Below the pieces are notes generated by a model that saw nothing but the letters and a program-made list of their open reading frames with translations, was not told the DNA's origin and ran no database searches. This document shows positions 24,528 through 33,073 of a DNA stretch of 33,543 nucleotides, in pieces. Source of the DNA: Candidatus Kapaibacterium sp. (GTDB lineage: Bacteria > Bacteroidota > Ignavibacteria > Kapaibacteriales > NICIL-2). The stretch is taken from positions 1-33,543 of the forward strand of contig JAEUSO010000004.1 of NCBI GenBank assembly GCA_016788605.1, written 5' to 3'. The position numbers and the translations under genes were made by a program. Each line of letters begins with the position of its first letter. The first letter of the stretch is position 1.

Positions 24528-26822
24528 TTAATCGCAAGCGCGCTTAACAACAACCGTGATACGGCGGTTCACTTTGCGGAGTGCTTCGAGATCTTCTTTT
24601 TTCATCTTCTTGGCGGCTGCCGCGCTTGGCTCGGCGTTCTTGGGCTGCGAGCTTCCGTAGCCGATGGCACTGACTAATTTTTCGGGCTTCACGCCTTGGT
24701 CAATCAGCCACTGACGCACTTTCTTTGCGCGTAAATCCGAGAGTTCCTGATTGCGCTTCGGATTGCCTTCCGCCGATGCATGACCTTCCAGACCGACTTG
24801 CAGTTTGTCGCATTGGTTCACGTATTCAAGCAACTTGGCAAGCGAGGGGCGCGTGCCTTCCACCTCGTAGTTAAACTCGTCGGTGTTCACAATAAAGAGA
24901 ATGTCGGGGAAATCGGTTTTTGTGCCGATGAGGATTTTCGGTGCTTCGGGACAGCCGGCGCGGGTTGTCGCAGTGGCTGCGGCAATGCCGGGCGTGAGCG
25001 GGCAGCCGTCGTCACCGTCTTTTACGGTGTCGCCGTCGGTGTCGGGATTGTTGGGGTCGGTGCCGATGTCGTTCTGCTCTTTTGCATCGCTGAGTTTGTC
25101 GGCATCGGTATCGGCAAGGTTGGGATTGGTTTTTATGCCTTTGGGTCCGTAGCCAAGAACTTCGTCGCCGTCTTTCAGCCCTTCGCCGTCGGTGTCGTCT
25201 TTGAGCGGGTTGGTTTTGTGTTTGTTCACTTCGTCGCCGTCGCTAAGTCGGTCTTTGTCGGTATCGGTCGAAAGCGGATTGGTTTTGTGGGAGTTCACCT
25301 CGTCGCCGTCTTTGAGTCCGTCACCGTCGGTGTCGGGTTTCGCCGGATCGGTTTTAACGGTATTTACTTCTTCGCCATCGGCAAGTCCGTCGCCGTCACT
25401 GTCGCGTTTCAGTGCGTCGGTTTTGTATTGGTTCAGTTCGTCGCCGTCTTTCAGACCGTCGTTATCGGTGTCGTCTTTCGTTGGGTTTGTTTTTGTGGTA
25501 TTCAGTTCCTCGCCGTCGGCAATGCCATCACCGTCGGTGTCGGTTTTGAGCGGGTTGGTGGAGTGCTTTTTGACTTCATCGCCATCACCGAGCGAGTCGC
25601 CGTCGGTATCGGCTTTGAGCGGGTCGGTTTTGTAGGTGTCCACTTCGTCGCCGTCGAGCAGAGCGTCTCCATCGGTATCGCCGACCAATGGTTTTGTTTT
25701 GCGTGCGATTTCCTCGCCGTCTTTGAGGCGGTCGCCGTCGGTGTCGGCGTTAATCGGATTGGTCTTGTGGATAACGAGTTCGTCTTTATCGTTCAATCCG
25801 TCGCCGTCGGTGTCGGGTTTTTTGGGATCGGTGCGTTGAGCATCCTGCGGGAGTGCGGCGATGTATTCTTCCGAGAATCCCTTGGGTGTTTTGCGAAGCC
25901 CGCGAATCTCGTAGCCGTCGGGAAGTCCGTCGCCGTCGGTGTCGGGGTTGTTTTCATCGGTGCCAAGTTGTTTTTCCTGAGCGTTCGAGATACCGTCTTT
26001 GTCGAAGTCGGCATCGCCGAAAACGTAGTAGGTAAAGCCGAGTCCGGCGGTGAGGAATGCGTCGTTGCCGCCGGCACTGATGCCGGCAGGTGCTGCAAGG
26101 ACATTACCGGTTGATGAGCCGCCGGCTTTCATTGTGCCGGGTTTGTAATCATCAAGATAGTCCGTAGCTGTAAAGCGGTAGGTGGCGCGTCCGTTCAGCA
26201 CGAAGTCGTCGGTCAGGTATAGTTCAAAGCCGCCGCCCACAGGGAATACCACGCCGCCATTAAGTCCGGTTGTTGTGTATAATCCCGCCGACTGTCCGGG
26301 GAGGATGTCGCCCAAGCCGCCGCCGCCCGAAAGACCGGGGCGCGCTTGAAAACTCATCAAGCCCACACCGCCAAAGACAAAGGGAACGAACTTTTCGCCC
26401 GGCAGCAAGTTCAGCGATGCCAGCACTTCGTAGCTGAAAATGCGAATGTTATTGCGGTTATCCTGGCTCTCGCCCGAGATAGTTGTCCCGTTGGGGAATG
26501 TGCCGCCCGGTCGCGCATTGGGATTGGGGTTTTCCGCCGAGCCGCCGAAGTAATCCGTATAGCGGCTGATGTTGTTATCCACGTTCACGCGGTAGCGAGG
26601 GTTGGCTATCGAAAACTGCGCCTGTAGCGAGAGATATGAGAGGGCATTATAGCGGAAAAAGAGGTCGCCGCCAAGCCACCACGAGTTATCGGAAAATTCA
26701 CCAAAGTACTTTGCCGTACCGGCATTGAAGCCAAAGCCCGCACGTCCGGCATCGCTTTGAGCATACAGTAGGTTGGATGATACGCCAAGAACTATGGCGA
26801 TGAGCAAAGCGTAACGCTTCAT
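24528..26822 (-). CDS. OmpA-family outer-membrane protein with thrombospondin type 3 repeats
   Basis: The 764-residue protein starts with a signal peptide (MKRYALLIAIVLGVSSNLLYAQ). Residues of about 25-265 are a beta-rich, Gly/Phe-rich segment likely to be an outer-membrane barrel. Residues of about 273-606 contain 14 calcium-binding TSP3 units of the DTDGDGLxDGDE type (some with substitutions, such as DTDNDGLKDGDE and DTDADKLSDAKE), ending in DGDDGCPLTP. Residues of about 640-764 are an OmpA/MotB peptidoglycan-binding domain (LEGHASAEGNPKRNQELSDLRAKKV is its hallmark, here quoted as GHASAEGNPKRNQELSDLRA). The protein would tether the outer membrane to the cell wall with a calcium-stiffened spacer. 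A 444-codon antisense frame over the repeats is a by-product of their codon bias. It has a terminator at 24473-24500. Confidence 0.95.
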   Translation of the reverse strand: MKRYALLIAIVLGVSSNLLYAQSDAGRAGFGFNAGTAKYFGEFSDNSWWLGGDLFFRYNALSYLSLQAQFSIANPRYRVNVDNNISRYTDYFGGSAENPNPNARPGGTFPNGTTISGESQDNRNNIRIFSYEVLASLNLLPGEKFVPFVFGGVGLMSFQARPGLSGGGGLGDILPGQSAGLYTTTGLNGGVVFPVGGGFELYLTDDFVLNGRATYRFTATDYLDDYKPGTMKAGGSSTGNVLAAPAGISAGGNDAFLTAGLGFTYYVFGDADFDKDGISNAQEKQLGTDENNPDTDGDGLPDGYEIRGLRKTPKGFSEEYIAALPQDAQRTDPKKPDTDGDGLNDKDELVIHKTNPINADTDGDRLKDGEEIARKTKPLVGDTDGDALLDGDEVDTYKTDPLKADTDGDSLGDGDEVKKHSTNPLKTDTDGDGIADGEELNTTKTNPTKDDTDNDGLKDGDELNQYKTDALKRDSDGDGLADGEEVNTVKTDPAKPDTDGDGLKDGDEVNSHKTNPLSTDTDKDRLSDGDEVNKHKTNPLKDDTDGEGLKDGDEVLGYGPKGIKTNPNLADTDADKLSDAKEQNDIGTDPNNPDTDGDTVKDGDDGCPLTPGIAAATATTRAGCPEAPKILIGTKTDFPDILFIVNTDEFNYEVEGTRPSLAKLLEYVNQCDKLQVGLEGHASAEGNPKRNQELSDLRAKKVRQWLIDQGVKPEKLVSAIGYGSSQPKNAEPSAAAAKKMKKEDLEALRKVNRRITVVVKRACD
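25005..26003 (-). repeat. Tandem TSP3-type coding repeat (14 units)
   Basis: About 1 kb of the OmpA-family gene consists of units of about 22-25 codons built on DTDGDGLxDGDEVxxxKTNPLK. I count 14 Asp-rich units by eye. Adjacent units differ at several codons, so the array is not recent and should assemble correctly. Each unit supplies Asp and Glu ligands for one or two calcium ions. Confidence 0.85.
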
Positions 26823-27001
26823 ACTGTCCCCTTAAAGGTTATTTGTGAATACAGGTTGATTATTTCCCTAACCGTCCGGTTTCTCCTGATGGAAAATTAG
26901 AGAATCCCCGACGAACAGCCCGCAAGAAAGTGCTAAGGTTATGAGATGGTAGCGGAGAAAGGAAAAACGTGAATTTGTAACGATATGCTTATGTGCAGGT
27001 G

Positions 27002-27466
27002 TTATCTCCCATAAACAAATACCCAGAGAGTATCATACTTTGAGTGGATGTATCCTCCGCCTACCATTCCGAACGCCTCTTTACATCTGTTCTCTACAGT
27101 GATGCGGACATGTTTATCACCGCTCCTGTTAAAGGTGTATTTATACGTAAAGATGGAGTCACTTCTGATGTAGTTGCCAGATTCGCCCGATGTTCTAAAT
27201 CTCTCGGAGGTTTCGGATTGAGTGGGGTTAATATATTCACCGCCGTAATAGGTCATGCGTCCATTTTCGTAACTGTATGAATCCACATGATACTTCATTC
27301 CATGTATTTTGAATTTGACAGTTCCTGTATCGCCCATGTTCAGGGTTTTGTCATAACTGAGAATACTACACGAGGGTGATTCATTACCCTTACAGTAGTT
27401 ATAGCACGAGAGAAAAACCGGCATTGTGGTAATGACAACGATAGTGCGTACTATGAGATGTTTCAT
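27002..27466 (-). CDS. Small hypothetical lipoprotein
   Basis: The 154-residue product begins MKHLIVRTIVVITTMPVFLSC, a signal peptide with a plausible lipobox (FLSC, lipidation at Cys21). The mature part is beta-rich with many Tyr, Ser and Gly residues (YHVDSYSYENGRMTYYGGEY, and HVRITVENRCKEAFG) and four or so Cys residues. It resembles no family I recognise, though a carbohydrate-binding or Ig-like domain of about 130 residues would fit its size. It is flanked by the ompA promoter region on one side and by copy C of the 101-nt repeat on the other, and is in its own transcription unit. Confidence 0.65.
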   Translation of the reverse strand: MKHLIVRTIVVITTMPVFLSCYNYCKGNESPSCSILSYDKTLNMGDTGTVKFKIHGMKYHVDSYSYENGRMTYYGGEYINPTQSETSERFRTSGESGNYIRSDSIFTYKYTFNRSGDKHVRITVENRCKEAFGMVGGGYIHSKYDTLWVFVYGR

Positions 27467-27541
27467 AATTTGCTAAGTATTCTTTGGTTATAGAGCAAAT
27501 CTACGGACGGGTAGCGATTGATGTATTGGGGGTTTAGCATC

Positions 27542-27642
27542 GGTATTTGTTGGAAGCACTACGCCAAAACGCACGGGTGAAACGGACTGCGCTTTCCGGC
27601 AGATGGCGGGTTTGGGGGAACGGATGGCGCGGTGCCGGCTTG
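27542..27642 (+). repeat. 101-nt dispersed intergenic element, copy C
   Basis: This is the best-defined copy: GGTATTTGTTGGAAGCAC at the left, CGGACTGCGCTTTCCGGCA in the middle and GGATGGCGCGGTGCCGGCTTG at the right. The right end continues into GGCACC, which can pair with GGTGCC to make a small hairpin. It lies in the 300-nt gap between the divergent lipoprotein and metallo-hydrolase genes; the rest of that gap shows nothing else recognisable. Confidence 0.75.
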
Positions 27643-27766
27643 GCACCCATGTTTGTGTAGTCCGTAATATCAATAAACTATAATGATGATAGCTGTGATG
27701 ATAACGCTACGGCAAACTTGACGCGGATAATTTTGACAACGATTGTTCAACGGAAAATGCTATCCT

Positions 27767-28693
27767 ATGAATCGTCGTACATTTATTACCGCAGCAGCAG
27801 CGGTGTCAATGGCACAGACCCTTCCGAATGCATTGTATGCGACAACCGAAACAGTTGCCGCGCCGGTGAAGCGACCGTCGCCCCACCGTTGGCAGCCGAC
27901 ATCAGTCACATCAACGTGGCTCGGTCAGTCCACGATTTTACTTAATATGTTCGGCGTTCACATCCTTACCGATCCGGTGTTATTCAATGCGGTGGGAGTC
28001 AGGTTGTTCGGTGCAACATACGGTCATACACGCCTGACGAAACCGCCGCTTGCCGTGCAGGAAATTCCGAAGCCGGACATTGTGTTGCTCTCTCATGCAC
28101 ACATGGATCACACCGACAGGCAAAGCTTGGAATACTTGAGCACTACCTATCCCGAACAGATTAGCGTGTTGTGTGCCAAGAATACACGCGATGTGATTCA
28201 CGACCTGCCGTGGGCATCGCTTCGCGAGCTTGATTGGTGGGAAAGTATCACTGTGCATGGTATTACAATCAGCGCGGTCGAAGTACTCCACAACGGTGCG
28301 CGGTTTCCGTGGGACCCCGACCGGCGCGACGGAACACGTAATGGAAGAAGTTACAACGGGTATTGTATGCAGTCGGGCGGTTGCACATTGTTCTTTGCAG
28401 GCGATACGGCAATGACCGAATCGGTTCGGGAGTTGCAATCGCTACGTATTGACGCTGCGTTCATGCCTATCGGCGCATATCACGGGTATAGCCGTTTTCA
28501 CTGCACGCCCGAAGAGGCGCTTGCCATGTCGGCGATGATTGGCGCACGGATGACCGCACCGGTTCATTGCATGACATTCAATCAAAGCGATGAGCCGTTT
28601 TCGGAACCGATGCAACGCTATCAATCCGCAGTACGTGACCATACTACGCGCAGCGGATGGCAATACATTGGAGAAGATTGGGTTATACAGTAA
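27767..28693 (+). CDS. Tat-exported metallo-beta-lactamase-fold hydrolase (UlaG/NAPE-PLD-like)
   Basis: From the ATG at 27767 (an upstream TTG at 27743 would add eight residues) the 308-residue protein begins with a twin-arginine signal peptide, MNRRTFITAAAAVSMAQ, so it should be folded before export to the periplasm. The MBL motifs are TWLGQSTILL, the zinc motif HAHMDH (110-115), a His in VLHNG, FAGDTA and a late His in PVHCMTF. The pattern resembles the UlaG/YtnP and NAPE-PLD-like group of hydrolases, which act on lactones, phosphodiesters or phospholipids. The substrate is not evident. Its TAA stop shares bases with the T-tract of the terminator of the opposing gene cluster. Confidence 0.88.
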   Translation: MNRRTFITAAAAVSMAQTLPNALYATTETVAAPVKRPSPHRWQPTSVTSTWLGQSTILLNMFGVHILTDPVLFNAVGVRLFGATYGHTRLTKPPLAVQEIPKPDIVLLSHAHMDHTDRQSLEYLSTTYPEQISVLCAKNTRDVIHDLPWASLRELDWWESITVHGITISAVEVLHNGARFPWDPDRRDGTRNGRSYNGYCMQSGGCTLFFAGDTAMTESVRELQSLRIDAAFMPIGAYHGYSRFHCTPEEALAMSAMIGARMTAPVHCMTFNQSDEPFSEPMQRYQSAVRDHTTRSGWQYIGEDWVIQ

Positions 28694-28719
28694 AAAAAAA
28701 CATCCGTGAAAGCGGATGT
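28692..28719 (-). terminator. Intrinsic terminator of the sugar-biosynthesis cluster
   Basis: On the minus strand ACATCCG, loop of six, CGGATGT forms a 7-bp stem followed by a run of nine T bases (28692-28700 on the plus strand are A). It lies 44 nt after the neuB-like stop. The A/T run includes the last two bases of the stop codon of the convergent metallo-hydrolase gene. Confidence 0.8.
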
Positions 28720-28762
28720 CTTGTGTACCATGCGATGTGATGATGATGGGTGAGAGATATGA

Positions 28763-29668
28763 TTATGCTATAAGTATGTCGGATTCTGAAATGGTGCTTT
28801 GAACCCGTCGCAGTTTCGAGCGCGAGGCGAGTTCGCTGTCATATACTTTTTTGATACCGTCGCCGATTGCTTTTTCCACGTCGCGGATGTTGCTTACAAG
28901 CCGCATCAGTCCTCCAAGTTCCACCGATGCCGCTTGGTCGGTTCCCCATAATGCGCGGTCGAGCGTGATATGCCGCTCGACAAAGCACGCACCGAGTGCC
29001 ACCGCAGCCCACGTTGTTGCCAATCCTGTTTCATGTCCGCTGTAGCCCACCGGGACTTTATACATTTTTCGGAGCGTCTCAATCATACGAAGGTTGAGTT
29101 CTTCCGGCTTGCACGGATATGTGGACGTTGCGTGTGCAAGCAGCAGGTTGTCGGTGCCAAGTATTTCCACTGCATCAACAATCTCTTGGATAGTGCTCAT
29201 ACCGGTTGAAAGGATAATCGGTTTTCCTGTTCCACGTACAGCCATGAGGAGTTCGCTGTCGGTGAGCGAAGCCGATGCAATCTTATAACACGGAACGGAA
29301 AACTGTTCGATAAACTCGACAGACGGAACATCCCAGCACGAGGCGAACCATTGAATGCCGCGCTCCTTGCAGTGCCGGTCAATCTCATCAAACTCGGAGT
29401 ACCCGAATTCAATTCGTTTCCTGTACTCCAAATAGGTCATTCTCCCCCACGGAGTGTCGCGTTCGATAAACCATTGCTCTCGCGGAACGCAGAGTTCGGG
29501 GGTTCGTTTCTGGAATTTTACCGCATCGCATCCCGAAAGGATCGCACCGTCAATGAGGCGTTTTGCAAGCTCGACCGAGCCGTTGTGATTGATGCCGATT
29601 TCAGCAATGATATAGACCGGGTTGTCGTGACCAACATGCCGCGACCCGATAAGGACAGAGGTATTCAT
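28763..29668 (-). CDS. neuB: NeuB-family sialic-acid-type synthase lacking the SAF domain
   Basis: The 301-residue protein condenses phosphoenolpyruvate with a six-carbon sugar to make a nonulosonic acid. The barrel is clear: VYIIAEIGINHNGSVELAKRLID, DAVKFQKRT, WFASCWD, YKIASASLTDSELL, ILSTGMSTIQEI, HATSTYPCKPEELNL, VGYSGHETGLATT and ERHITLDRALWGTDQAAS. The usual C-terminal antifreeze-like SAF domain (about 60 residues, which covers the active site of the partner in the dimer) is missing: the protein ends at ISESDILIA just where it would begin, with a terminator 44 nt later. A longer frame starting at 29773 would overlap the SDR gene and adds a non-homologous N terminus. The SAF-less form suggests a modified substrate or a split partner. 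Confidence 0.88.
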   Translation of the reverse strand: MNTSVLIGSRHVGHDNPVYIIAEIGINHNGSVELAKRLIDGAILSGCDAVKFQKRTPELCVPREQWFIERDTPWGRMTYLEYRKRIEFGYSEFDEIDRHCKERGIQWFASCWDVPSVEFIEQFSVPCYKIASASLTDSELLMAVRGTGKPIILSTGMSTIQEIVDAVEILGTDNLLLAHATSTYPCKPEELNLRMIETLRKMYKVPVGYSGHETGLATTWAAVALGACFVERHITLDRALWGTDQAASVELGGLMRLVSNIRDVEKAIGDGIKKVYDSELASRSKLRRVQSTISESDILIA

Positions 29669-29732
29669 GTGTGAACAAACGTGGTTAATATGGGTTGTTT
29701 CAGATATAGATTCTGATACTGATAATGTTCCG

Positions 29733-30536
29733 TTATATAGCTGTCCACCCGCCGTCAATGACAAGGTTGGCACCCGTCATATACGACGATGCGTTGCTTG
29801 CCAGAAAGAGGAGTGCGTCTGAGTATTCGTGCGGTTCAGCCATGCGTCCAAGAGGCACTCTCTCGGAATAGTTCCGTATAAAGTATTCATCTTGATGATT
29901 GCTGATGCCGCCGGGCGATAGTGCATTAACGCGAATGTTATGCTTTGCCCAATATGCTGCCAGAAACCGTGTGAATCCGAGTACCGCTGCTTTTGATGTG
30001 GGATACACCGCCGATTTGAAGAATCGCTGTTCTGTTCCGTCGTGGTAAATTGATTGGTCGGGAGCCACAAGTCCGTAGGTGGATGCGATATTGATAATCG
30101 AACCACCAGACGAGGCAAGCATCGCTGAGCCGAGTATTTGTGAGCAGAGGAACATGCCGCCCACATTCACGTTCATCACGCGCTCCCACAGTGTGTAGGG
30201 ATAATGCTCGAATTGCGATGCTTCCACAGCAGGTTTATCAGCAGCTTCCACTGCATCGTTGATAGCAGCGTTATTGACCAAAATGTCTATCGAACCAAAA
30301 TCACTCAACACTTCATTACGAAGTGCGACAACGGATGCGTAGTCGGTGACGTTGCAACGCAGTGCGCGGGATTCCGGCACAAACGATTCGATAAGTTCGC
30401 TACACCGTTCCACTTCAATATCAGTGGCAATGACGTGCGCTCCGGCGTTTGCCAAGGCAAGGCAAAACTCTTTCCCCAATAATCCTGCGGCACCGGTGAC
30501 AATCGCAACTTTACCCTCTATGCTTATGCTGTGCAT
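29733..30536 (-). CDS. SDR family NAD(P)-dependent oxidoreductase
   Basis: This 267-residue classical short-chain dehydrogenase/reductase has the cofactor motif TGAAGLLG (14-21), an acidic residue after beta 2 (Asp39, ATDIEV) favouring NAD, and NNAA (88-91). The catalytic set Ser152, Tyr178 and Lys182 (YPTSK) is complete. The C-terminal half holds the PGGI segment and ends GANLVIDGGWTAI, as in family members that oxidise sugars or alcohols. It lies between a class III aminotransferase and a NeuB-like synthase, so it probably oxidises or reduces a sugar intermediate that is then aminated. The 122-nt gap after the aminotransferase gene contains a T-rich stretch and an imperfect inverted repeat and could hold an internal promoter. 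Confidence 0.92.
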   Translation of the reverse strand: MHSISIEGKVAIVTGAAGLLGKEFCLALANAGAHVIATDIEVERCSELIESFVPESRALRCNVTDYASVVALRNEVLSDFGSIDILVNNAAINDAVEAADKPAVEASQFEHYPYTLWERVMNVNVGGMFLCSQILGSAMLASSGGSIINIASTYGLVAPDQSIYHDGTEQRFFKSAVYPTSKAAVLGFTRFLAAYWAKHNIRVNALSPGGISNHQDEYFIRNYSERVPLGRMAEPHEYSDALLFLASNASSYMTGANLVIDGGWTAI

Positions 30537-30658
30537 ACATTATGATATGTTTTGTAACTGTATGCAAAAATCCCCCTTACATATTAGGGAACTGTTAGCC
30601 GGGTGTTAGCTTGATGTACGGATATGTTGTGATACCGTAATGTACGTACCCGCAATGC

Positions 30659-32074
30659 TCAGCGGCGCGGTTTGGAGTTGAAGTGGGTCGTCTTGCGGAA
30701 CGCAGGTTGAATCACTTCACCGCGTAGCAGTTCGTGCAGTTCATTCCGTTTCACAAGTGCATGAAGTTGCGTGAATATGTCATCGTATGCTTCAAGTGTG
30801 TACTGGATGTCTTCCTGTGTGTGCGATGCCGACAGCGTATGAAAACCGTTCCACAGTATTCCGCGTTTGATAAGCTCTTGTTGGATATATGTTTTCAGAA
30901 TGTTCGCATCCGCGATGTTGGAATCTATATTCAACATGGTGCGGCAGGGGAAACCCGAACATAGAATGTAGGGCAACCCGATATCCGCAATCAGTTTATT
31001 GATTCCCGTTTTGAGCTTGCGTCCCAATGTATCAAGTACCGAAGGGATGTTATTGTCGCGCAGCTCTTCGATAGTTGCCACAGCGGCTGCCAAACTCAGC
31101 GTCTCGCCACCGAAGGTGGTATAAAAGAACACATCTTGTTCAAGTAACTTCATAACATCGGCGCAACCGGTAAGTGCCGAGAGCGGCATCCCGTTGGCAA
31201 TTGCTTTCGAGAAACACGCAAGATCCGCCTTCACCCCGAAATACTCTTGCGCCCCGCCTAATGCAAGGCGAAACCCAGTCCACATCTCGTCGAATATCAA
31301 CAGCGAGCCGTTCTGATGGCATATCTCGCGCACTTTATGGAGAAAGTTGTCACGCGGTGCGGAGAACGTCGCCGGTTCCATTATCACAGCCGCCACAGAA
31401 CCGTCTATCGCCGAGAGCAGCGATTCGGTATCGTTGTAGGCGAATGTATAGGTCAGCTCTTTGTTGAAGTCGGGTACGCCGAGCGTCCTGTCGGTGGTGG
31501 CAATGTACCAATCGTGCCATCCGTGGTAGCCGCAGCAGAGAATCACGTTGCGTCCGGTATATGCGCGTGCAAGCCGCACAGCCGCACTCGTCACATCCGC
31601 ACCTGTTTTACTGAAGCGCACCATTTCGGCATTGGGGATGATATCATGCAGCAGTGAGGCAACCTGCACTTCGAGCGGATGGGTGAGCGAGAAACTGATG
31701 CCGCGCGTAAGTTGCTGCGAGATTGCATAGTCCACCGGTTCGTAGCAATACCCCAAAACAACCGGACCGACACCCATTGTGTAGTCAAGATACTCGTTGC
31801 CGTCTATGTCCCAGACAATCGCGCCTTTACCTCGGTCCAGAAATACGGGCGACACGCCGAAACTGTGTTGGGTTGTGCCTTTTGCCAACGTTTGCGTTGC
31901 GCCGGGTATCAGTTTCTTCGCCTTTGCGTGCATCTCTAACGACCTCTCGATAACCGGATAGTTATCGTTGAAGCATACCGAATTCATGACTTTCCCCGTT
32001 AAGCCGGATGGCAGATCAGGCATACCCGACGTACTTCCTTCGTTTTGGAAGTATGATTGAAAAAACTTGTCCAT
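30659..32074 (-). CDS. Class III PLP-dependent aminotransferase (glutamate-1-semialdehyde aminomutase-like)
   Basis: The 471-residue protein is related to glutamate-1-semialdehyde aminomutases and the sugar aminotransferases of spore-coat and surface-glycan clusters. Key features are VWDIDGNEYLDYTMGVGPVVLG, a TGADVTSAAVRLARAYTGR phosphate-binding region, CCGYHGWHDWY, the Asp of LLIFDEMWTGFRLALGGAQ and the PLP lysine Lys290 in ACFSKAIANGMPLSALTG. Residues 1 to about 45 are an extension not seen in HemL. Neighbours are transketolase, SDR and NeuB genes rather than haem genes, so amination of a keto-sugar is more likely than haem synthesis. It starts 61 nt after the transketolase C-subunit stop, in the same orientation. 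Confidence 0.9.
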   Translation of the reverse strand: MDKFFQSYFQNEGSTSGMPDLPSGLTGKVMNSVCFNDNYPVIERSLEMHAKAKKLIPGATQTLAKGTTQHSFGVSPVFLDRGKGAIVWDIDGNEYLDYTMGVGPVVLGYCYEPVDYAISQQLTRGISFSLTHPLEVQVASLLHDIIPNAEMVRFSKTGADVTSAAVRLARAYTGRNVILCCGYHGWHDWYIATTDRTLGVPDFNKELTYTFAYNDTESLLSAIDGSVAAVIMEPATFSAPRDNFLHKVREICHQNGSLLIFDEMWTGFRLALGGAQEYFGVKADLACFSKAIANGMPLSALTGCADVMKLLEQDVFFYTTFGGETLSLAAAVATIEELRDNNIPSVLDTLGRKLKTGINKLIADIGLPYILCSGFPCRTMLNIDSNIADANILKTYIQQELIKRGILWNGFHTLSASHTQEDIQYTLEAYDDIFTQLHALVKRNELHELLRGEVIQPAFRKTTHFNSKPRR

Positions 32075-32135
32075 AACACGTAGTATTGATTGGTAAAATT
32101 CCCCGTTGAATTGATGAGCGTATGGTGTGTACAGG

Positions 32136-33068
32136 TTATGATGTGGCGCGAGCGACAGTGTTCTCTAAAAACATCATGATGCGGCTTGCAATAGCCGTTC
32201 CTGTCAGTCCCTCGCAGGTGAGCACGTCGTCCATCAAACCCGGGCGGAACCAGCGGTGGTGGAATGCTATCGGCAACACGGGTATTCGCACCATGCGGCG
32301 CGTAAGAACCTCTGCCACTATGGTTGACAAACCTCCCGTTTCAAAATGATCTTCGAGTACGACAAGGCACTGTGATGTTTGTGCTGCGCGGAGAATAGCG
32401 TCTTCATCCACAGGTTTCAACGTACGCATGTTCAGAATCATCGTACTGATACCGGATGCGCCAAGGTGATCCGCCGATTCAAACGCTTGCTTGAACAGAT
32501 AACCGTGGGTAAGGATGCACACGTCACCGGTTTCGCCGTAACACTCTGCTTTACCTTCTTGGAAAACGGGGTCGTGTTTTGTTACGGGTTTTGCGTTGGT
32601 ATAGCGAATGTAATAGGGTTTGGGCGAGAGCAGCACACTTGGCAGACCGATGAGAAGGTCGTCTTCATCCGCCGGCGAAAACACATTAACATTCGGAACT
32701 CCGCGCATGATGGAGATATCTTCTATTGCCTGGTGCGTGGGTCCGTTTGCCTCGCTCAGCAGACCGGGCACATAACCCACAAGTTTCACAGGGAGCGACG
32801 CAATGCCAATATCCGTCCTGATAAACTCGAACGCCCGCATGGTAAGGAATGCAGCAAGTGCATGACATATCGGGATTCGTCCCCGCAGTGCCAGTCCTGC
32901 CGCCATCCCTATCATTGTTTGTTCAGTGATGCCTGTATCCAAAAAGTTATTCGGGATACGTAGAGGCAGTGAGCGAATAGCGGCGCGGTTTTCCGCTGTC
33001 AGGACGATAAACCGGTCGTCGTTTTGAACGATGTGTTCGAGGAGTTGCTCATAGCGCGTTTGAGTCAT
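32136..33068 (-). CDS. Transketolase, C-terminal subunit
   Basis: This is the pyrimidine-binding and C-terminal half of a split transketolase, 310 residues from the ATG at 33068. An upstream frame to 33200 exists but overlaps the DUF4177 gene and is not homologous. The TPP-activating Glu lies in DTGITEQTMIGMAAGLAL, followed by GRIPICHALAAFLTMRAFEFIR and GPTHQAIEDISIMRGVPNVNVFSP, with SPKPYYIRYT in the domain join and LNMRTLKPVDEDAIL and VVLEDHFETGGLSTIVAEVLT in the C-terminal domain. Split transketolases transfer two-carbon ketol units. In surface-glycan clusters they are thought to build unusual sugars. The partner N-terminal subunit starts beyond the window edge. Confidence 0.92.
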   Translation of the reverse strand: MTQTRYEQLLEHIVQNDDRFIVLTAENRAAIRSLPLRIPNNFLDTGITEQTMIGMAAGLALRGRIPICHALAAFLTMRAFEFIRTDIGIASLPVKLVGYVPGLLSEANGPTHQAIEDISIMRGVPNVNVFSPADEDDLLIGLPSVLLSPKPYYIRYTNAKPVTKHDPVFQEGKAECYGETGDVCILTHGYLFKQAFESADHLGASGISTMILNMRTLKPVDEDAILRAAQTSQCLVVLEDHFETGGLSTIVAEVLTRRMVRIPVLPIAFHHRWFRPGLMDDVLTCEGLTGTAIASRIMMFLENTVARATS

Positions 33069-33073
33069 GGGTT

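Noticed and set aside
24780-26114. 444-codon plus-strand reading frame opposite the OmpA-TSP3 gene
   Set aside because: It is Val/Gly/Phe-rich and repetitive because it mirrors the Asp-rich TSP3 repeats. It has no independent ribosome-binding site or family, and the minus-strand gene is unambiguous.
29669-29773. N-terminal extension of the NeuB-like frame
   Set aside because: It overlaps the 3' end of the SDR gene and has no similarity to the family, which starts near MNTSVLIG at 29668.
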